Notes: generated by a model from the letters alone, not told the origin. A DNA stretch of 64,000 nucleotides from Filimonas zeae (GCF_014641615.1 NZ_BMIB01000006.1:124001-188000), one strand, 5' to 3'. Counted from the first letter of the stretch, positions 16,310 to 26,231 are shown. A program made the numbers and translations.

Positions 16310-18607
16310 CTATGGCTTATTACTCATTACAAAAACAAGACTACCGCCTTTTACAATATCGGCGTGGCTGATAGCTGTTTTAGTGTAAGGCTGGCCGTTC
16401 AGAAGCATCTTTTTTACATATACATTTTTATCGCTCTGGTTCTGCGCTTCTACTGTAAAGGTATTGCCGTTCTCCAGATGCAATACCGCCTTTTCAATAG
16501 CAGGGCTGCCAATAGCGTAATCTTCACTACCGGGCGCTACCGGATAAAAGCCCAGCGTACTGAAAATATACCAGGCACTCATCTGGCCACAATCATCATT
16601 GCCTCCCAGGCCATCTGCACCGGTATGATACTGATGTTTCAGAATCATGCGTACACGTTCCTGGGTTTTAGCAGGCGCCCCCGCCCAGTTATACAGGTAC
16701 GCAACATGATGCGAAGGTTCGTTGCCATGTACGTAGTTGCCAATGATGCCGTCACGGGTAATATCTTCTGTATGTTCAAAGTATTTATCGGGCAAATGCA
16801 TGGTAAACAATGAATCCAGATGGGCTACAAAACGTTTTTTACCGCCCATCAGTTCAATCATGGAGCCAGGGTCCTGTGGTACATACAAACTGTAGTTCCA
16901 GGCATTTCCCTCAATAAAACCCTGCCCCTCGGTATCCAGCGGATCAAACTCTTTTTTAAAGCTGCCATTGCTCAGGCGCGGGCGCATAAAGCCGGTGGAG
17001 GCATCAAATACATTCTTATAATAAGCAGCACGCCGCATAAAAGAATCGTACACCGCAGGCCGGTTCAGCTTCCTGGCCATCTGGGCAATAGCCCAGTCGT
17101 CATACGCATACTCCAGCGTTTTAGATACCGAAGCACCGCTTTTATCCTCGGGCACATACCCTTTATCAGTATAATCACCCACCCCCTCATACCAACGGTT
17201 GCTGGCGGTAACAATACAGGCGTCCAGCGCTTTATTGGCATCAAAAGAAGCATTACCCTTTACCACCGCATCTGCAATCAGCGAAACGGAGTGATACCCC
17301 GTCATACACCAGTTTTCATTGGCATAATGGCTCCATATGGGCAGCATATGTAATGAAGTCTGATCGTAATGTGCCAGCATAGAGCGTATCATATCTGCAT
17401 TACGTGCCGGTTGTATCAGGTTAAAGAAAGGATGTAAAGCCCGGTAAGTATCCCACAGCGAAAAGGTGGTATAGTTTACAAAACCATCTGCTTTATGGAC
17501 ATTCTGATCCAGCCCTTTATAACTGCCATCCACATCCATATACACCGTGGGGTTAATAAATGTGTGGTACAGTGAGGTATAAAACACTTCTTTGGTAGCT
17601 TTATCGGGCGTGAATATTTCTACGCGGTGCAGTTCGTTTTCCCAGGCCTGTTGCGCTGCATTCTTATATCCATCAAAGTTCCAGTTGCCCGCTTCTGCAC
17701 GCAGGTTGCGTAAAGCGCCATCCATACTTACAGGCGATAAAGCCATCTTCAGCATTACCTGCTCTCCCTGGGTTATAGCAAAGTCGAAAAACAGCTTCAA
17801 CTGTTTGCCAGCCAGTTCCGGAAAATTGGCATTCTGATTAAACTTGCGCCAGAAGCCGCGGTACACCTGCCTGGCAGAACTGTTTTCGCAGCCGTAGTTT
17901 TTGAATGGCTTAGAAAAGCTAAGCGCAAAATATTCCGTACGGGTTCTTGCCCAGCCATTGGTTTGCCTGTAGCCGGTAATGAGTGTATCATTTACTACCC
18001 GCACATACGTCCATACATTTTTATCGGGGTAATTGTAAATACCATGCACCAGGTCCAGTATAATATGCGCCTGGTCTGCTGCCGGAAAAGTATACCGGTG
18101 TATACCTACCCGCGGCGTAGTGGTTAACTCCGCAGTAATATGATGATCATCCAGCTTTACCTTGTAATAACCGGCTTCTGCTGTTTCATTGTCGTGAGAA
18201 AAAGCAGAGCGGTAACCGCTTTCCGGTTTATCTGCCGTTCCTGGATTCAGCTGCAATGCACCTGTAGTGGGCATAATCAGAAAATCGCCCAGATCAGAAT
18301 GACCGGTTCCGTTAAAGTGCGTATGGCTGAAACCTACAATGGTTTTATCGGCATACTGATAGCCGGCACAATACCGGTACACATCTTTGTTATACTGCCC
18401 ATTCTGCTCGTAAGACAGGGTATCTGTATCAGGACTCAGCTGTACCATACCAAAAGGAACCGTAGCACCCGGGTAGGTGTGCCCCATGCGTGCGGTACCG
18501 GTTAACGGCTTTACGTAGGGCACCAGACTTTCTGTTTGCTGCGCCATGGCGGGAATGGCAAACGCCATTCCCAGAAAAGAATACCAGTATTGAATACGCA
18601 TGCTCAA
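16310..18607 (-). CDS. GH92 alpha-mannosidase with canonical catalytic Glu
   Basis: 765 residues with a signal peptide (cleavage after IPAMAQ). GH92 enzymes are calcium-dependent inverting exo-alpha-mannosidases. It shows the N-terminal beta domain opening VKPLTGTARMGHTYPGATVP, and the helical barrel with the conserved HGNEPSHH motif. E630 (codon 16718-16720) is the presumed general acid. The DDCGQMSAWYIFSTLGFYPV segment carries the general-base aspartates. It is the third gene of an operon with a basic secretory protein and another GH92 enzyme (19-nt gap). It likely trims mannose from glycoproteins in the periplasm or outside the cell. Linkage preference unknown. Confidence 0.95.
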   Translation of the reverse strand: MSMRIQYWYSFLGMAFAIPAMAQQTESLVPYVKPLTGTARMGHTYPGATVPFGMVQLSPDTDTLSYEQNGQYNKDVYRYCAGYQYADKTIVGFSHTHFNGTGHSDLGDFLIMPTTGALQLNPGTADKPESGYRSAFSHDNETAEAGYYKVKLDDHHITAELTTTPRVGIHRYTFPAADQAHIILDLVHGIYNYPDKNVWTYVRVVNDTLITGYRQTNGWARTRTEYFALSFSKPFKNYGCENSSARQVYRGFWRKFNQNANFPELAGKQLKLFFDFAITQGEQVMLKMALSPVSMDGALRNLRAEAGNWNFDGYKNAAQQAWENELHRVEIFTPDKATKEVFYTSLYHTFINPTVYMDVDGSYKGLDQNVHKADGFVNYTTFSLWDTYRALHPFFNLIQPARNADMIRSMLAHYDQTSLHMLPIWSHYANENWCMTGYHSVSLIADAVVKGNASFDANKALDACIVTASNRWYEGVGDYTDKGYVPEDKSGASVSKTLEYAYDDWAIAQMARKLNRPAVYDSFMRRAAYYKNVFDASTGFMRPRLSNGSFKKEFDPLDTEGQGFIEGNAWNYSLYVPQDPGSMIELMGGKKRFVAHLDSLFTMHLPDKYFEHTEDITRDGIIGNYVHGNEPSHHVAYLYNWAGAPAKTQERVRMILKHQYHTGADGLGGNDDCGQMSAWYIFSTLGFYPVAPGSEDYAIGSPAIEKAVLHLENGNTFTVEAQNQSDKNVYVKKMLLNGQPYTKTAISHADIVKGGSLVFVMSNKP

Positions 18608-18626
18608 TGCATTTCTTGGTTACAAA

Positions 18627-19337
18627 TTATAAAGCGGGATTGGCTGCATACTCCTTCCAAAGCTCATCCACAGTAGAGCCGGTTTGCTTTTGCCAGAACT
18701 GCCCGGAGTACGTTTTAGAGCGCATAGCCGCATCCAGCTTTTGCACCAGCCCGGCCTTTTTATGCTTTTCTATCCAAGCCAGAAAACGTGCTGTTACCCG
18801 GTAAGCATTTTCATAATGCTGGTTCTTGTTATAATCAGGCAATGCCCAGTTACCACCTGCATTATCTACGCCCATGCTGTACCGTACATAATCAGCAATG
18901 CCCTCGGTTATCCAGCCCGGCCCGGCACCATCGGGATAGCCCTGGGCAATATGCATTACCTCGTGGGTAACCACATCAATATCTTCCGGATGGTTCTGCA
19001 TCCACTCAGGACTAAAACGGACTATACCGCCGGCAGTTGCTGCCACACCTTTGTATTCGGGGTCAATAATGAAAATAACTTTGCGGGTAGTGTGTTGATT
19101 ATACAAAGCAGCCTGTTTAGGATACACCGTAAAATAGGCATCTACCATACGCTTACCCGTAGCAGTATTAAAACCGGCTGATTTGTTAATAAATATCAGC
19201 GTAAAGCCCTGCCGGGTAAAAGTATCTCTGCTTACAATACCCTGCTCTTTAATTTCATCCCATTTACTTTGTGCAGCACCAGTGTGGGGCTTTAGTAAAG
19301 GCAGCAGTATTGCCGCCGCCATTATCCAACGTTTCAT
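18627..19337 (-). CDS. Basic secretory protein family putative metallopeptidase
   Basis: 236 residues with a signal peptide (cleavage about TGAAQ). The family (plant basic secretory proteins and bacterial homologues) is thought to be zinc peptidases. The VTHEVMHIAQGYPD segment gives an HExxH motif, and WITEGIADYVRYSMG provides a downstream Glu as in gluzincins. It lies between two GH92 genes with gaps of 13 and 19 nt, so deglycosylation and proteolysis of the same target are suggested. Protease activity is inferred from the motif. Confidence 0.87.
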   Translation of the reverse strand: MKRWIMAAAILLPLLKPHTGAAQSKWDEIKEQGIVSRDTFTRQGFTLIFINKSAGFNTATGKRMVDAYFTVYPKQAALYNQHTTRKVIFIIDPEYKGVAATAGGIVRFSPEWMQNHPEDIDVVTHEVMHIAQGYPDGAGPGWITEGIADYVRYSMGVDNAGGNWALPDYNKNQHYENAYRVTARFLAWIEKHKKAGLVQKLDAAMRSKTYSGQFWQKQTGSTVDELWKEYAANPAL

Positions 19338-19350
19338 ATATTAAATGCCT

Positions 19351-21639
19351 CTATTTTTTATCTGTAGAAAATGAATAAGGAAAATCTTTTTCCTGGGTGC
19401 CCTTTGTGGTTTGCGGACGTGCAGACATGTTTACCTCCATGCTGCCGCCTTTCTGAATATCCCAATGACTGATCCAGTTTTTAGTATAACCCACGCCATT
19501 CAGTTTTGCACCTTGCACATAACGGTTTTCGGCGTTATTGGCAGGGGCAGCTATTACGAATGACTTACCGTTCTCCTGCTTCAGGGTAATTTTTTTAAAC
19601 AGAGGCGCACCCAGCACATACTGGTCAGTTGCCGGACAAACAGGGTAGAAGCCCATTGCCGAAAACACATACCAGGCAGAGGTTTGGCCGTTATCTTCAT
19701 CACCACAATATCCATCCGGTGTAGCCTTATACAGTCTCTTCATTGCCTCACGCACCCAATACTGCGTTTTCCAGGGCTGGCCTGCATAGTTATACAAATA
19801 CAGCATGTGCTGAATAGGCTGGTTACCATGTGCATACTGGCCCATATTGGCAATCTGCATTTCTCTTATTTCGTGAATAACGCCACCGTAGTAACTATCG
19901 TCAAACGTAGGTGGCATTACAAAAACAGAATCCAGCATGCCCACAAACTTGTCTTTACCTCCCATCAGTCCCATCAAACCATTAATATCATGAAACACGC
20001 TCCAGGTGTAGTGCCAGCTATTGCCTTCGGTAAAAGCATCACCCCATTTCAGCGGGTTAAAAGGCGCCTGAAACTTACCATCCTCATTCTTTCCTCTCAT
20101 TAAACGGGTTTCAGGATCAAACAGGTTGCGGTAGTTCTGACAACGTTGTGCATACAGATCAATTTCTTCTTTGGGGCGGTTTAACGCCTTTGCCAGCTGG
20201 TAAATAGTAAAATCGTCGTACGCGTACTCCAGTGTTCTGGCAGCATTTTCATTAATACCCACGTTATACGGCACATAACCCAGCTTATTATAATAAGCTA
20301 CCCCTTTACGCCCTACTGCAGAAACCGGCCCTTCGTTATTAGCGCCATGCAGCAAAGCCTCGTACAGTTTGTTAATATCATACCCTCTTAAGCCTTTGAT
20401 ATAAGCATCAGCCACTACAGAGGCTGAGTTGTTGCCCACCATAATATCTGCATAGCCTGGGCTGCTCCATTCCGGCAAAAAGCCGCCTTCCTTATAATCA
20501 TTCAATAAACCTTCCTGCATTTCCTTATTAATAGAAGGGTATACCAGATTGAGGAAAGGATATAAAGCCCGGAACGTATCCCAGAAGCCCGTACCCGCAA
20601 ACATATATCCTGCGTGTACCTTACCGGTATAGGGGCTATAGTGTACTATATTGCCGGTAGCATCTTTTTCATACAACTTATGTGGGAAAAACAAAGTGCG
20701 GTACAAGCTGGAATAGAACGTACGCACCTGATCAATAGTACCACCTTCTACCTGTAAACGGCCCAGGGTAGTATTCCAGATATCGCGGCCCTGTTTTTCT
20801 ACCGTTGCAAAATCATCCTGCTTTAACTCTTTCAGGTTAAGCAACGCCTGCTCTTCGCTGATAAAAGAAGAAGCTACCCGCGCATGCACTTTTTCGCCAC
20901 GGGCGGTTATGCTAAAACCCACTACGGCACCGGCGTGTTTGCTGTGCATTTCTGTTTTGCCGCGCTCCAGACCGTTTTCATTCCAGGTATTTACGGTAGA
21001 AAAAGGCTTGTCAAAAACGATAACAAAGTAATTTTTGAAGTTTTTGATGGGCCCTCTGGAGTACCGGGTAGAGTAACCCACAATCTTATTTTCGGAAGGG
21101 ATAATTTTTACGTAAGATTCTTTATCAAAAGCATCCAGCACAATAAACGCGCTATCTGTTTTGGGAAAGGTAAAACGAAAAATAGCAGCACGTTCTGTTG
21201 GCGTTATTTCGGTAGTAACATCATGATCGGCCAGGTAAACGCTATAGTAATAAGGCTTTACCGTTTCTGCTTTGTGAGAGAACCAGCTGGCCCTTTCTTC
21301 CTGTTTGTACACCAGCTTACCGGTAACAGGCATGAGAGAAAACTGCCCGTAATCGTTCATCCAGGGAGAGGGTTGGTGGGTTTGCTTAAACCCTTTTATT
21401 TTATGGGCGCTGTAGGTATACTGCCAGCCATCACCATTGTTGCCCGTCTGGGGTGTCCACAGGTTCATACCCCATGGCCGGCCGATGGCAGGATAAGTGT
21501 TTCCGTTCGACAAATCACCCTGAGAATCAGTACCCATCAGCGGATTTACCCAGTCTACCGGGTCAGATACTTTTTGCACCTGTTGTGCATGCGCCACACC
21601 TGACAAAGCAATCAGGCCTGTAACTATTATCCTTTTCAT
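19351..21639 (-). CDS. GH92 family glycosidase with Gln replacing the catalytic acid
   Basis: 762 residues with a signal peptide (cleavage after GVAHAQ). GH92 features: DPVDWVNPLMGTDSQGDLSN, the YAYDDFTIYQLAKAL barrel segment, and DEDNGQTSAWYVFSAMGFYP with the general-base acidic residues. The motif that should read HGNEP is HGNQP here; Q607 is encoded by CAG at 19819-19821. In characterised GH92 enzymes this Glu is the general acid. A Glu-to-Gln version is known from enzymes that remove mannose from mannose-1-phosphodiesters, where no acid catalysis is needed. First gene of the GH92/protease/GH92 operon. Specificity is inferred. Confidence 0.95.
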   Translation of the reverse strand: MKRIIVTGLIALSGVAHAQQVQKVSDPVDWVNPLMGTDSQGDLSNGNTYPAIGRPWGMNLWTPQTGNNGDGWQYTYSAHKIKGFKQTHQPSPWMNDYGQFSLMPVTGKLVYKQEERASWFSHKAETVKPYYYSVYLADHDVTTEITPTERAAIFRFTFPKTDSAFIVLDAFDKESYVKIIPSENKIVGYSTRYSRGPIKNFKNYFVIVFDKPFSTVNTWNENGLERGKTEMHSKHAGAVVGFSITARGEKVHARVASSFISEEQALLNLKELKQDDFATVEKQGRDIWNTTLGRLQVEGGTIDQVRTFYSSLYRTLFFPHKLYEKDATGNIVHYSPYTGKVHAGYMFAGTGFWDTFRALYPFLNLVYPSINKEMQEGLLNDYKEGGFLPEWSSPGYADIMVGNNSASVVADAYIKGLRGYDINKLYEALLHGANNEGPVSAVGRKGVAYYNKLGYVPYNVGINENAARTLEYAYDDFTIYQLAKALNRPKEEIDLYAQRCQNYRNLFDPETRLMRGKNEDGKFQAPFNPLKWGDAFTEGNSWHYTWSVFHDINGLMGLMGGKDKFVGMLDSVFVMPPTFDDSYYGGVIHEIREMQIANMGQYAHGNQPIQHMLYLYNYAGQPWKTQYWVREAMKRLYKATPDGYCGDEDNGQTSAWYVFSAMGFYPVCPATDQYVLGAPLFKKITLKQENGKSFVIAAPANNAENRYVQGAKLNGVGYTKNWISHWDIQKGGSMEVNMSARPQTTKGTQEKDFPYSFSTDKK

Positions 21640-21932
21640 ATTGAGTTTCCGGGTTTTGCAAAGCCCTGGTAAATATAATTGCTATTTCGTTTTAGCACTG
21701 ATAAAAATGTGTTCAGGCAGTTCCGTTTTATCACCTTACAAAGCTTCTGTTCTACCTGCTGTAGCCCCCCGTTTCACAAACAGCTTATAGTTTTCTGCTG
21801 AAAGCCACACCTTTACATAAAAATAAAAAAAGGCAAGACAAGTTTGACTACAGATTGCACCCACAAATGTTAACGGATATTAAACGGGCCGGAAGCGGGG
21901 GAATAATAGCAAAAAACTAACGAAATTTAAAA
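21640..21932. promoter_or_regulatory. Divergent promoter region between GH92 operon and histidine kinase gene
   Basis: 293 nt without a gene. On the minus side, TATATTTA (near 21670-21680) is a one-mismatch -7 box for the GH92 operon. No consensus -7 box was found before the kinase gene. The region contains C-rich and A-rich tracts but no clear dyad. Confidence 0.35.
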
Positions 21933-23360
21933 ATGAAGAGTATTTCCTTTTCCTACAAAGCCATTGCTGTGGCAAGTTTTTTAATTCTGTCGGCGGTACA
22001 GTTCTTTCTCATTTACAATACCTACAACTTAAAAGGCGAGCACTACTACATAGCGGAAAAGGATATTATTAAAGAAGAATATGGCGCTATTATCAGCAAC
22101 GAACTGGCCTATCCGGGCGGGGTGCGTATTATAGACAAATACCTGAACGGAGCCAGCATAAGGCACCTGGAAACCCTGTACAACAGCAACAAAAAAGCTT
22201 TTGAAACCTATCAGCAACAGATTACCGATAGCATGTATCATGATCTGGTACGTAACAATATTATGGACAGCTTTATGCAGCGTGTAACAGAAAAACACCA
22301 CCTGGCTAAAAACTTCCGTTACGCCCTTATCATCAACCAACTGAGCGTTACTTTTAAAAACAACGTGTACATTCCTTTGTATAAGGCAGGCACCTCTTAC
22401 CCGCTGATTGATGAGAAGCTGCAAAAACCTTATGGCATATTGCTGGGTGGTACACTTACAGATATAAAACTTCAGAACCAGACCAATAGCATTACCGTAA
22501 GCGTTGCAAGCAACTATACCTATAAAATTACCATTGCCCTGCATGCGGATACGCCTTACAGAATGCTGGGTATTCTCAAATCTATACTTCCCATTCTACT
22601 GTTGTCGTTAATTTCTATCATATTGGTCGTATTCCTTTTTTATATCACCTTCCGCAACTGGCAGCAGCAAAAGAAGCTGGCAGAAATGAAATCAGATTTT
22701 GTAAACAGCATTACCCACGAGTTTCATACGCCGCTGGCAGCTATTATGATAGCCAATAAGAATCTGCAGAACAGTCGCATTATTGAAGACAAAAAGAACA
22801 TTGGCCCGCTTACAGATATTATACAGCGCCAGAGCGACCGGCTTAAAAGCCTGTTTGAGCAGGTTTGGGATATTACCAACACGCAGCAACCGCATCTGAA
22901 TAAAAAGCAGCAATCGCTACACCTGTTACTGGATGATATTCTGCTGGATTACCGGCTTAAACTGACAGATAGCAATATTCAGCTCAGTTTTACACCCGAT
23001 GCAACCAGCGATGTAATACGTGTAGATACCTTCTGGCTTACCACCATGCTTACAAACCTGTTTGATAATGCACTCAAGTATAATAACAGCAGCAGCAAAG
23101 AAATTCACGTACGCACCGTTAATTCGGGCAGTAAACTGATTTTAGAAATAGCAGACAATGGCATAGGCATGAGCCCTGAAACTCAGAAACTGATTTTTGA
23201 AAAGTTCTACCGCCACCCGGGTGTGTTAAAAAACAGCAAAGGGCTGGGTGTAGGGTTGTACTATGTAAAGCTGTGTATAGATGCCCATCAATGGAATATA
23301 GATATCAATAGTGAACCAGGTAAAGGCAGCAGATTCAACATTATAATACCCGTTAATTAA
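21933..23360 (+). CDS. Sensor histidine kinase
   Basis: 475 residues. TM1 (about 10-29) and TM2 (214-240) bracket a roughly 185-residue extracytoplasmic sensor domain with no recognised family. The cytoplasmic part has a HisKA box with H262 in SITHEFHTPLAAIMIA (HEFHTP instead of the common HELRTP), then HATPase motifs: N box LTNLFDNALKYN, G1 EIADNGIGMS, F box FEKFYR and G2 GLGVGLYYVK. It forms a two-component system with the next gene (10-nt gap). The signal is unknown; divergence from the GH92 operon makes that operon a possible target. Confidence 0.95.
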   Translation: MKSISFSYKAIAVASFLILSAVQFFLIYNTYNLKGEHYYIAEKDIIKEEYGAIISNELAYPGGVRIIDKYLNGASIRHLETLYNSNKKAFETYQQQITDSMYHDLVRNNIMDSFMQRVTEKHHLAKNFRYALIINQLSVTFKNNVYIPLYKAGTSYPLIDEKLQKPYGILLGGTLTDIKLQNQTNSITVSVASNYTYKITIALHADTPYRMLGILKSILPILLLSLISIILVVFLFYITFRNWQQQKKLAEMKSDFVNSITHEFHTPLAAIMIANKNLQNSRIIEDKKNIGPLTDIIQRQSDRLKSLFEQVWDITNTQQPHLNKKQQSLHLLLDDILLDYRLKLTDSNIQLSFTPDATSDVIRVDTFWLTTMLTNLFDNALKYNNSSSKEIHVRTVNSGSKLILEIADNGIGMSPETQKLIFEKFYRHPGVLKNSKGLGVGLYYVKLCIDAHQWNIDINSEPGKGSRFNIIIPVN

Positions 23361-23370
23361 GTATATACGC

Positions 23371-24063
23371 ATGAAGACGAAAGTGTTGTTTGTAGAGGAT
23401 GAAACTGATTTGGGTAATGTGGTAAAACAGTATCTGGAGGTAATGGATTTTGATGTGGACTGGTGCCATAACGGGAAAGCAGCACTGGAAAAAATAACAG
23501 ATCCGCAAAACCATTACCACATTTTTCTTATAGATATCTCTATGCCTGAGATGGACGGCTTTGAGCTGGCCGATCAGCTGATACAGATGAAAAACACAAC
23601 ACCTTTTCTTTTTCTCACCGCCAGAAGTGAGAAAAAGGATAAGCTACATGGTTTGAAAATAGGTGCCGACGATTACATTACCAAGCCGTTTGATATTGAC
23701 GAACTGGTGCTGCGCATTAAAAACATTATCCGTCGCAATCAGGTAGAAGCCCCAGCAACGGTTGCCCCGGATTTTATACAGCTGCACGATGTAAAATTTC
23801 ATAAAGACACCCTGCGGTTGTACATACACAGTAATGAAATTGTGCTTACTGTGCGGGAAGCCGAACTGCTGGAATATCTGTTTAACAACCGCAACCGCGT
23901 GCTGAAGCGGGAAGAGATATTACAGCAACTATGGGGTGAGAATGATTATTTTCTCGGCCGCAGCCTGGATGTGTTCATCTCCCGTTTGCGCAAACACCTG
24001 AGTAAATCGGAAAAAATAGCCATTAACAACGTATACGGTGTGGGTTTTGTGTTTTCCTGTTAA
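23371..24063 (+). CDS. OmpR/PhoB family response regulator
   Basis: 230 residues. The receiver domain carries the acidic pair ED at 9-10, phosphoacceptor D55 in FLIDISMPEMDGF, the switch Thr in FLTARSE and Lys in ITKPFD. The C-terminal winged helix (about 130-230; VREAELLEYLFNNRNRVLKR, LDVFISRLRKHLS) binds DNA. Partner of the upstream kinase, likely co-transcribed. Confidence 0.95.
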   Translation: MKTKVLFVEDETDLGNVVKQYLEVMDFDVDWCHNGKAALEKITDPQNHYHIFLIDISMPEMDGFELADQLIQMKNTTPFLFLTARSEKKDKLHGLKIGADDYITKPFDIDELVLRIKNIIRRNQVEAPATVAPDFIQLHDVKFHKDTLRLYIHSNEIVLTVREAELLEYLFNNRNRVLKREEILQQLWGENDYFLGRSLDVFISRLRKHLSKSEKIAINNVYGVGFVFSC

Positions 24064-24089
24064 CGGGTGGCGCTTTCTGCCGGGAGGGT

Positions 24090-24097
24090 TATCTTTG
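24090..24097 (+). promoter_or_regulatory. -7 box TATCTTTG upstream of HAD hydrolase gene
   Basis: Exact TAnnTTTG match, 23 nt before the ATG at 24121, giving a 5' leader of about 20 nt. No -33 box at the usual distance. Confidence 0.55.
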
Positions 24098-24120
24098 CCC
24101 CTCCTTTAAAGCAATAGAAC

Positions 24121-24741
24121 ATGAATAATCCTGGTACAATTGATCAGAAACTGGACACCCTTACCCGTTTAACAGAAGGTTACGATGCATTTTTATACGA
24201 CTGCGATGGCACCCTGGCCGATAACATGCAGGCACACAAAGATTCTTATGTAAAAGTGGCTGCCAGTTACGGACTGGAAATGGACCCGGCCATTATTGAT
24301 GAGTTTGCCGGATTACCTACCGTACTGGTAGTACAGGAAATTAACAAACGTTACGGTACCAACTTTGAGCCGCAGGAGTTTGCCACCACCAAGTCAGGCG
24401 TGTTCTTTGAAGATTATATTGAAAAAACACTGCCTATAGATTTTGTGGTAGCACACTTAAAAGCACACCATGGCAGGGTAAAGATTGCCGTAGTATCTGG
24501 CGGCAGCCGCAGAACCGTTACCAAAACCTTAACCGTACTGGGCATAGTTGACCTGATTGAAGTAATGGTTTGTGCCGGTGAAACACCTAATGGCAAACCT
24601 TTTCCCGATCCGTTTCTGCGGGCAGCAGAATTGCTGGGTGTAGCACCTGAGCGTTGCTTTGTGTTTGAAGATGGCGAGCCCGGTGTGGCAGCAGCTACCG
24701 CAGCCGGTATGCAATCGGTGCGGGTAGATAAGATTGTATAA
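24121..24741 (+). CDS. HAD superfamily hydrolase, beta-phosphoglucomutase-like
   Basis: 206 residues. HAD motif I is LYDCDGTLAD (D27, D29), followed by a helical cap; motif II is VVSGGSR, motif III the Lys in GKPFPDP, and motif IV FVFEDGEPG. The cap and FEDGEPG match the beta-PGM/phosphatase subgroup (YqaB/YniC-like), which act on sugar phosphates. The substrate is not predictable. It has its own promoter and is followed at 20 nt by an M28 peptidase. Confidence 0.9.
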   Translation: MNNPGTIDQKLDTLTRLTEGYDAFLYDCDGTLADNMQAHKDSYVKVAASYGLEMDPAIIDEFAGLPTVLVVQEINKRYGTNFEPQEFATTKSGVFFEDYIEKTLPIDFVVAHLKAHHGRVKIAVVSGGSRRTVTKTLTVLGIVDLIEVMVCAGETPNGKPFPDPFLRAAELLGVAPERCFVFEDGEPGVAAATAAGMQSVRVDKIV

Positions 24742-24761
24742 CAATCACCAAAACATACATC

Positions 24762-26228
24762 ATGAGAAAACAAACAGGGGTAATAGCCAGCATTCTGGCC
24801 TGTGCCATTACTACCGCCACTGCACAACTGCCGGACTGGACACCGTTTTTTACACAAATTAACCAGGAAGTACTTACGCATTCGCGCGCGTACAGCACTT
24901 TAAAAGAAGCTACCTCTACCATTGGCCACCGGCTTACCGGATCGGCCAATGGCGCAAAGGCAGAAGCATATGCTTTTCAGTTGCTGAAAAGCTATGGCTT
25001 TACCGATGTACAATACCAGCCTTTTGAAGTAGAAAGCTGGAGCCGGGGCACCATTGCCATTACCACCGGCCCTTCTGCTGCTGTACAGAAGCCGGTGAAG
25101 TCTGTTTCGCTGGCACACTCACCGGTAAAAGCCGATGTAACGGCTGAACTGGCAGACATGGGCAACGGCGTGGAAGAGGATTACACAGCCGCACCCGGTA
25201 AAGTAAAAGGCAAAATAGCACTGGTATACCTGGGCGTACTGCCCGGTTCTAAAACCGGCACGCCACGCCTGCACCGATCAGAGAAAACAGCTATTGCTAC
25301 CAAACATGGAGCGGCGGGTGTACTGTTTATTAACACCGTAGACAATGGTGTATTGCTTACAGGTACTGCCTCTGTAACCGGCAAACTTATTCCTGTTCCT
25401 GCCGCCTGTATAGGCAAAGAAGATGGCCTGGCTATTAAAGAGCAACTGAAAGCAGGTAAAGTGGTTAGCCATATTACCATGACCAACTTTTCCGGTAAAA
25501 TAAAAGCACGCAATGTAATAGCCACCCTGCCCGGCAAAACACTACCAAACGAAAAGGTAGTGATTGGTGGACACCTGGATAGCTGGGACCTGGCCACCGG
25601 TGCTATTGACAATGGTATTGGCTCTTTTTCTGTAATGGATATGGCCCGTACATTTAAAGTACTGAACCTGCAACCCGCCAGAACGGTGCAGTTTGTACTG
25701 TTTATGGGTGAAGAGGAAGGCCTCCTGGGTTCCAAAGCTTACATTAAGGCAGCTGTGAAAGACAAGAGTATTGAGCAGGTAAGATATATGCTCAACTACG
25801 ATATGACCAACGACCCGAAGGGCTACCATACTACTGCTGCGGAAAGCAAAGAGTTGTTTCAGCACATAGGTGCAATTGCACATACGTTAGACACTTCATT
25901 CGCCAACAGCTTTCGTAACGAAGCAGGTTTACATAGCGATCACCAGCCGTTTATGTTACACGGCGTACCCACCGCCGGTGGTGATGGCGGCAAATTGCCC
26001 AACAATGCAGGCGCCTGCTATCATGCCGATTGTGACAATTTTAACCTGGTTGATGAAAAAGGCATGCAGAACACGGTACGTTTCAGTGCTATGTTGTTGT
26101 ATGGCATTGCAGATGCACCGGAGTTGAAGGCTAAACATTTCAGCGATACAGAAACACGCGACTTTCTGATTAAAAACAACCTGAAGCAACCGCTACAGAT
26201 TGCCGGCGAATGGCGCTGGAAAAACTAA
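24762..26228 (+). CDS. Secreted M28 family zinc peptidase with PA domain
   Basis: 488 residues with a signal peptide (cleavage after TTATAQ). A protease-associated insert occupies about residues 120-250. Zinc-binding residues of the M28 aminopeptidase/carboxypeptidase fold are visible: VIGGHLDSWD (His, Asp), GAIDNGIG (bridging Asp), MGEEEGLLGS (catalytic Glu, zinc Glu), LNYDMTNDP (Asp) and the terminal His in ACYHADCDN. It releases amino acids from peptides outside the inner membrane. It ends 3 nt from a convergent gene. Confidence 0.92.
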   Translation: MRKQTGVIASILACAITTATAQLPDWTPFFTQINQEVLTHSRAYSTLKEATSTIGHRLTGSANGAKAEAYAFQLLKSYGFTDVQYQPFEVESWSRGTIAITTGPSAAVQKPVKSVSLAHSPVKADVTAELADMGNGVEEDYTAAPGKVKGKIALVYLGVLPGSKTGTPRLHRSEKTAIATKHGAAGVLFINTVDNGVLLTGTASVTGKLIPVPAACIGKEDGLAIKEQLKAGKVVSHITMTNFSGKIKARNVIATLPGKTLPNEKVVIGGHLDSWDLATGAIDNGIGSFSVMDMARTFKVLNLQPARTVQFVLFMGEEEGLLGSKAYIKAAVKDKSIEQVRYMLNYDMTNDPKGYHTTAAESKELFQHIGAIAHTLDTSFANSFRNEAGLHSDHQPFMLHGVPTAGGDGGKLPNNAGACYHADCDNFNLVDEKGMQNTVRFSAMLLYGIADAPELKAKHFSDTETRDFLIKNNLKQPLQIAGEWRWKN

Positions 26229-26231
26229 TGC

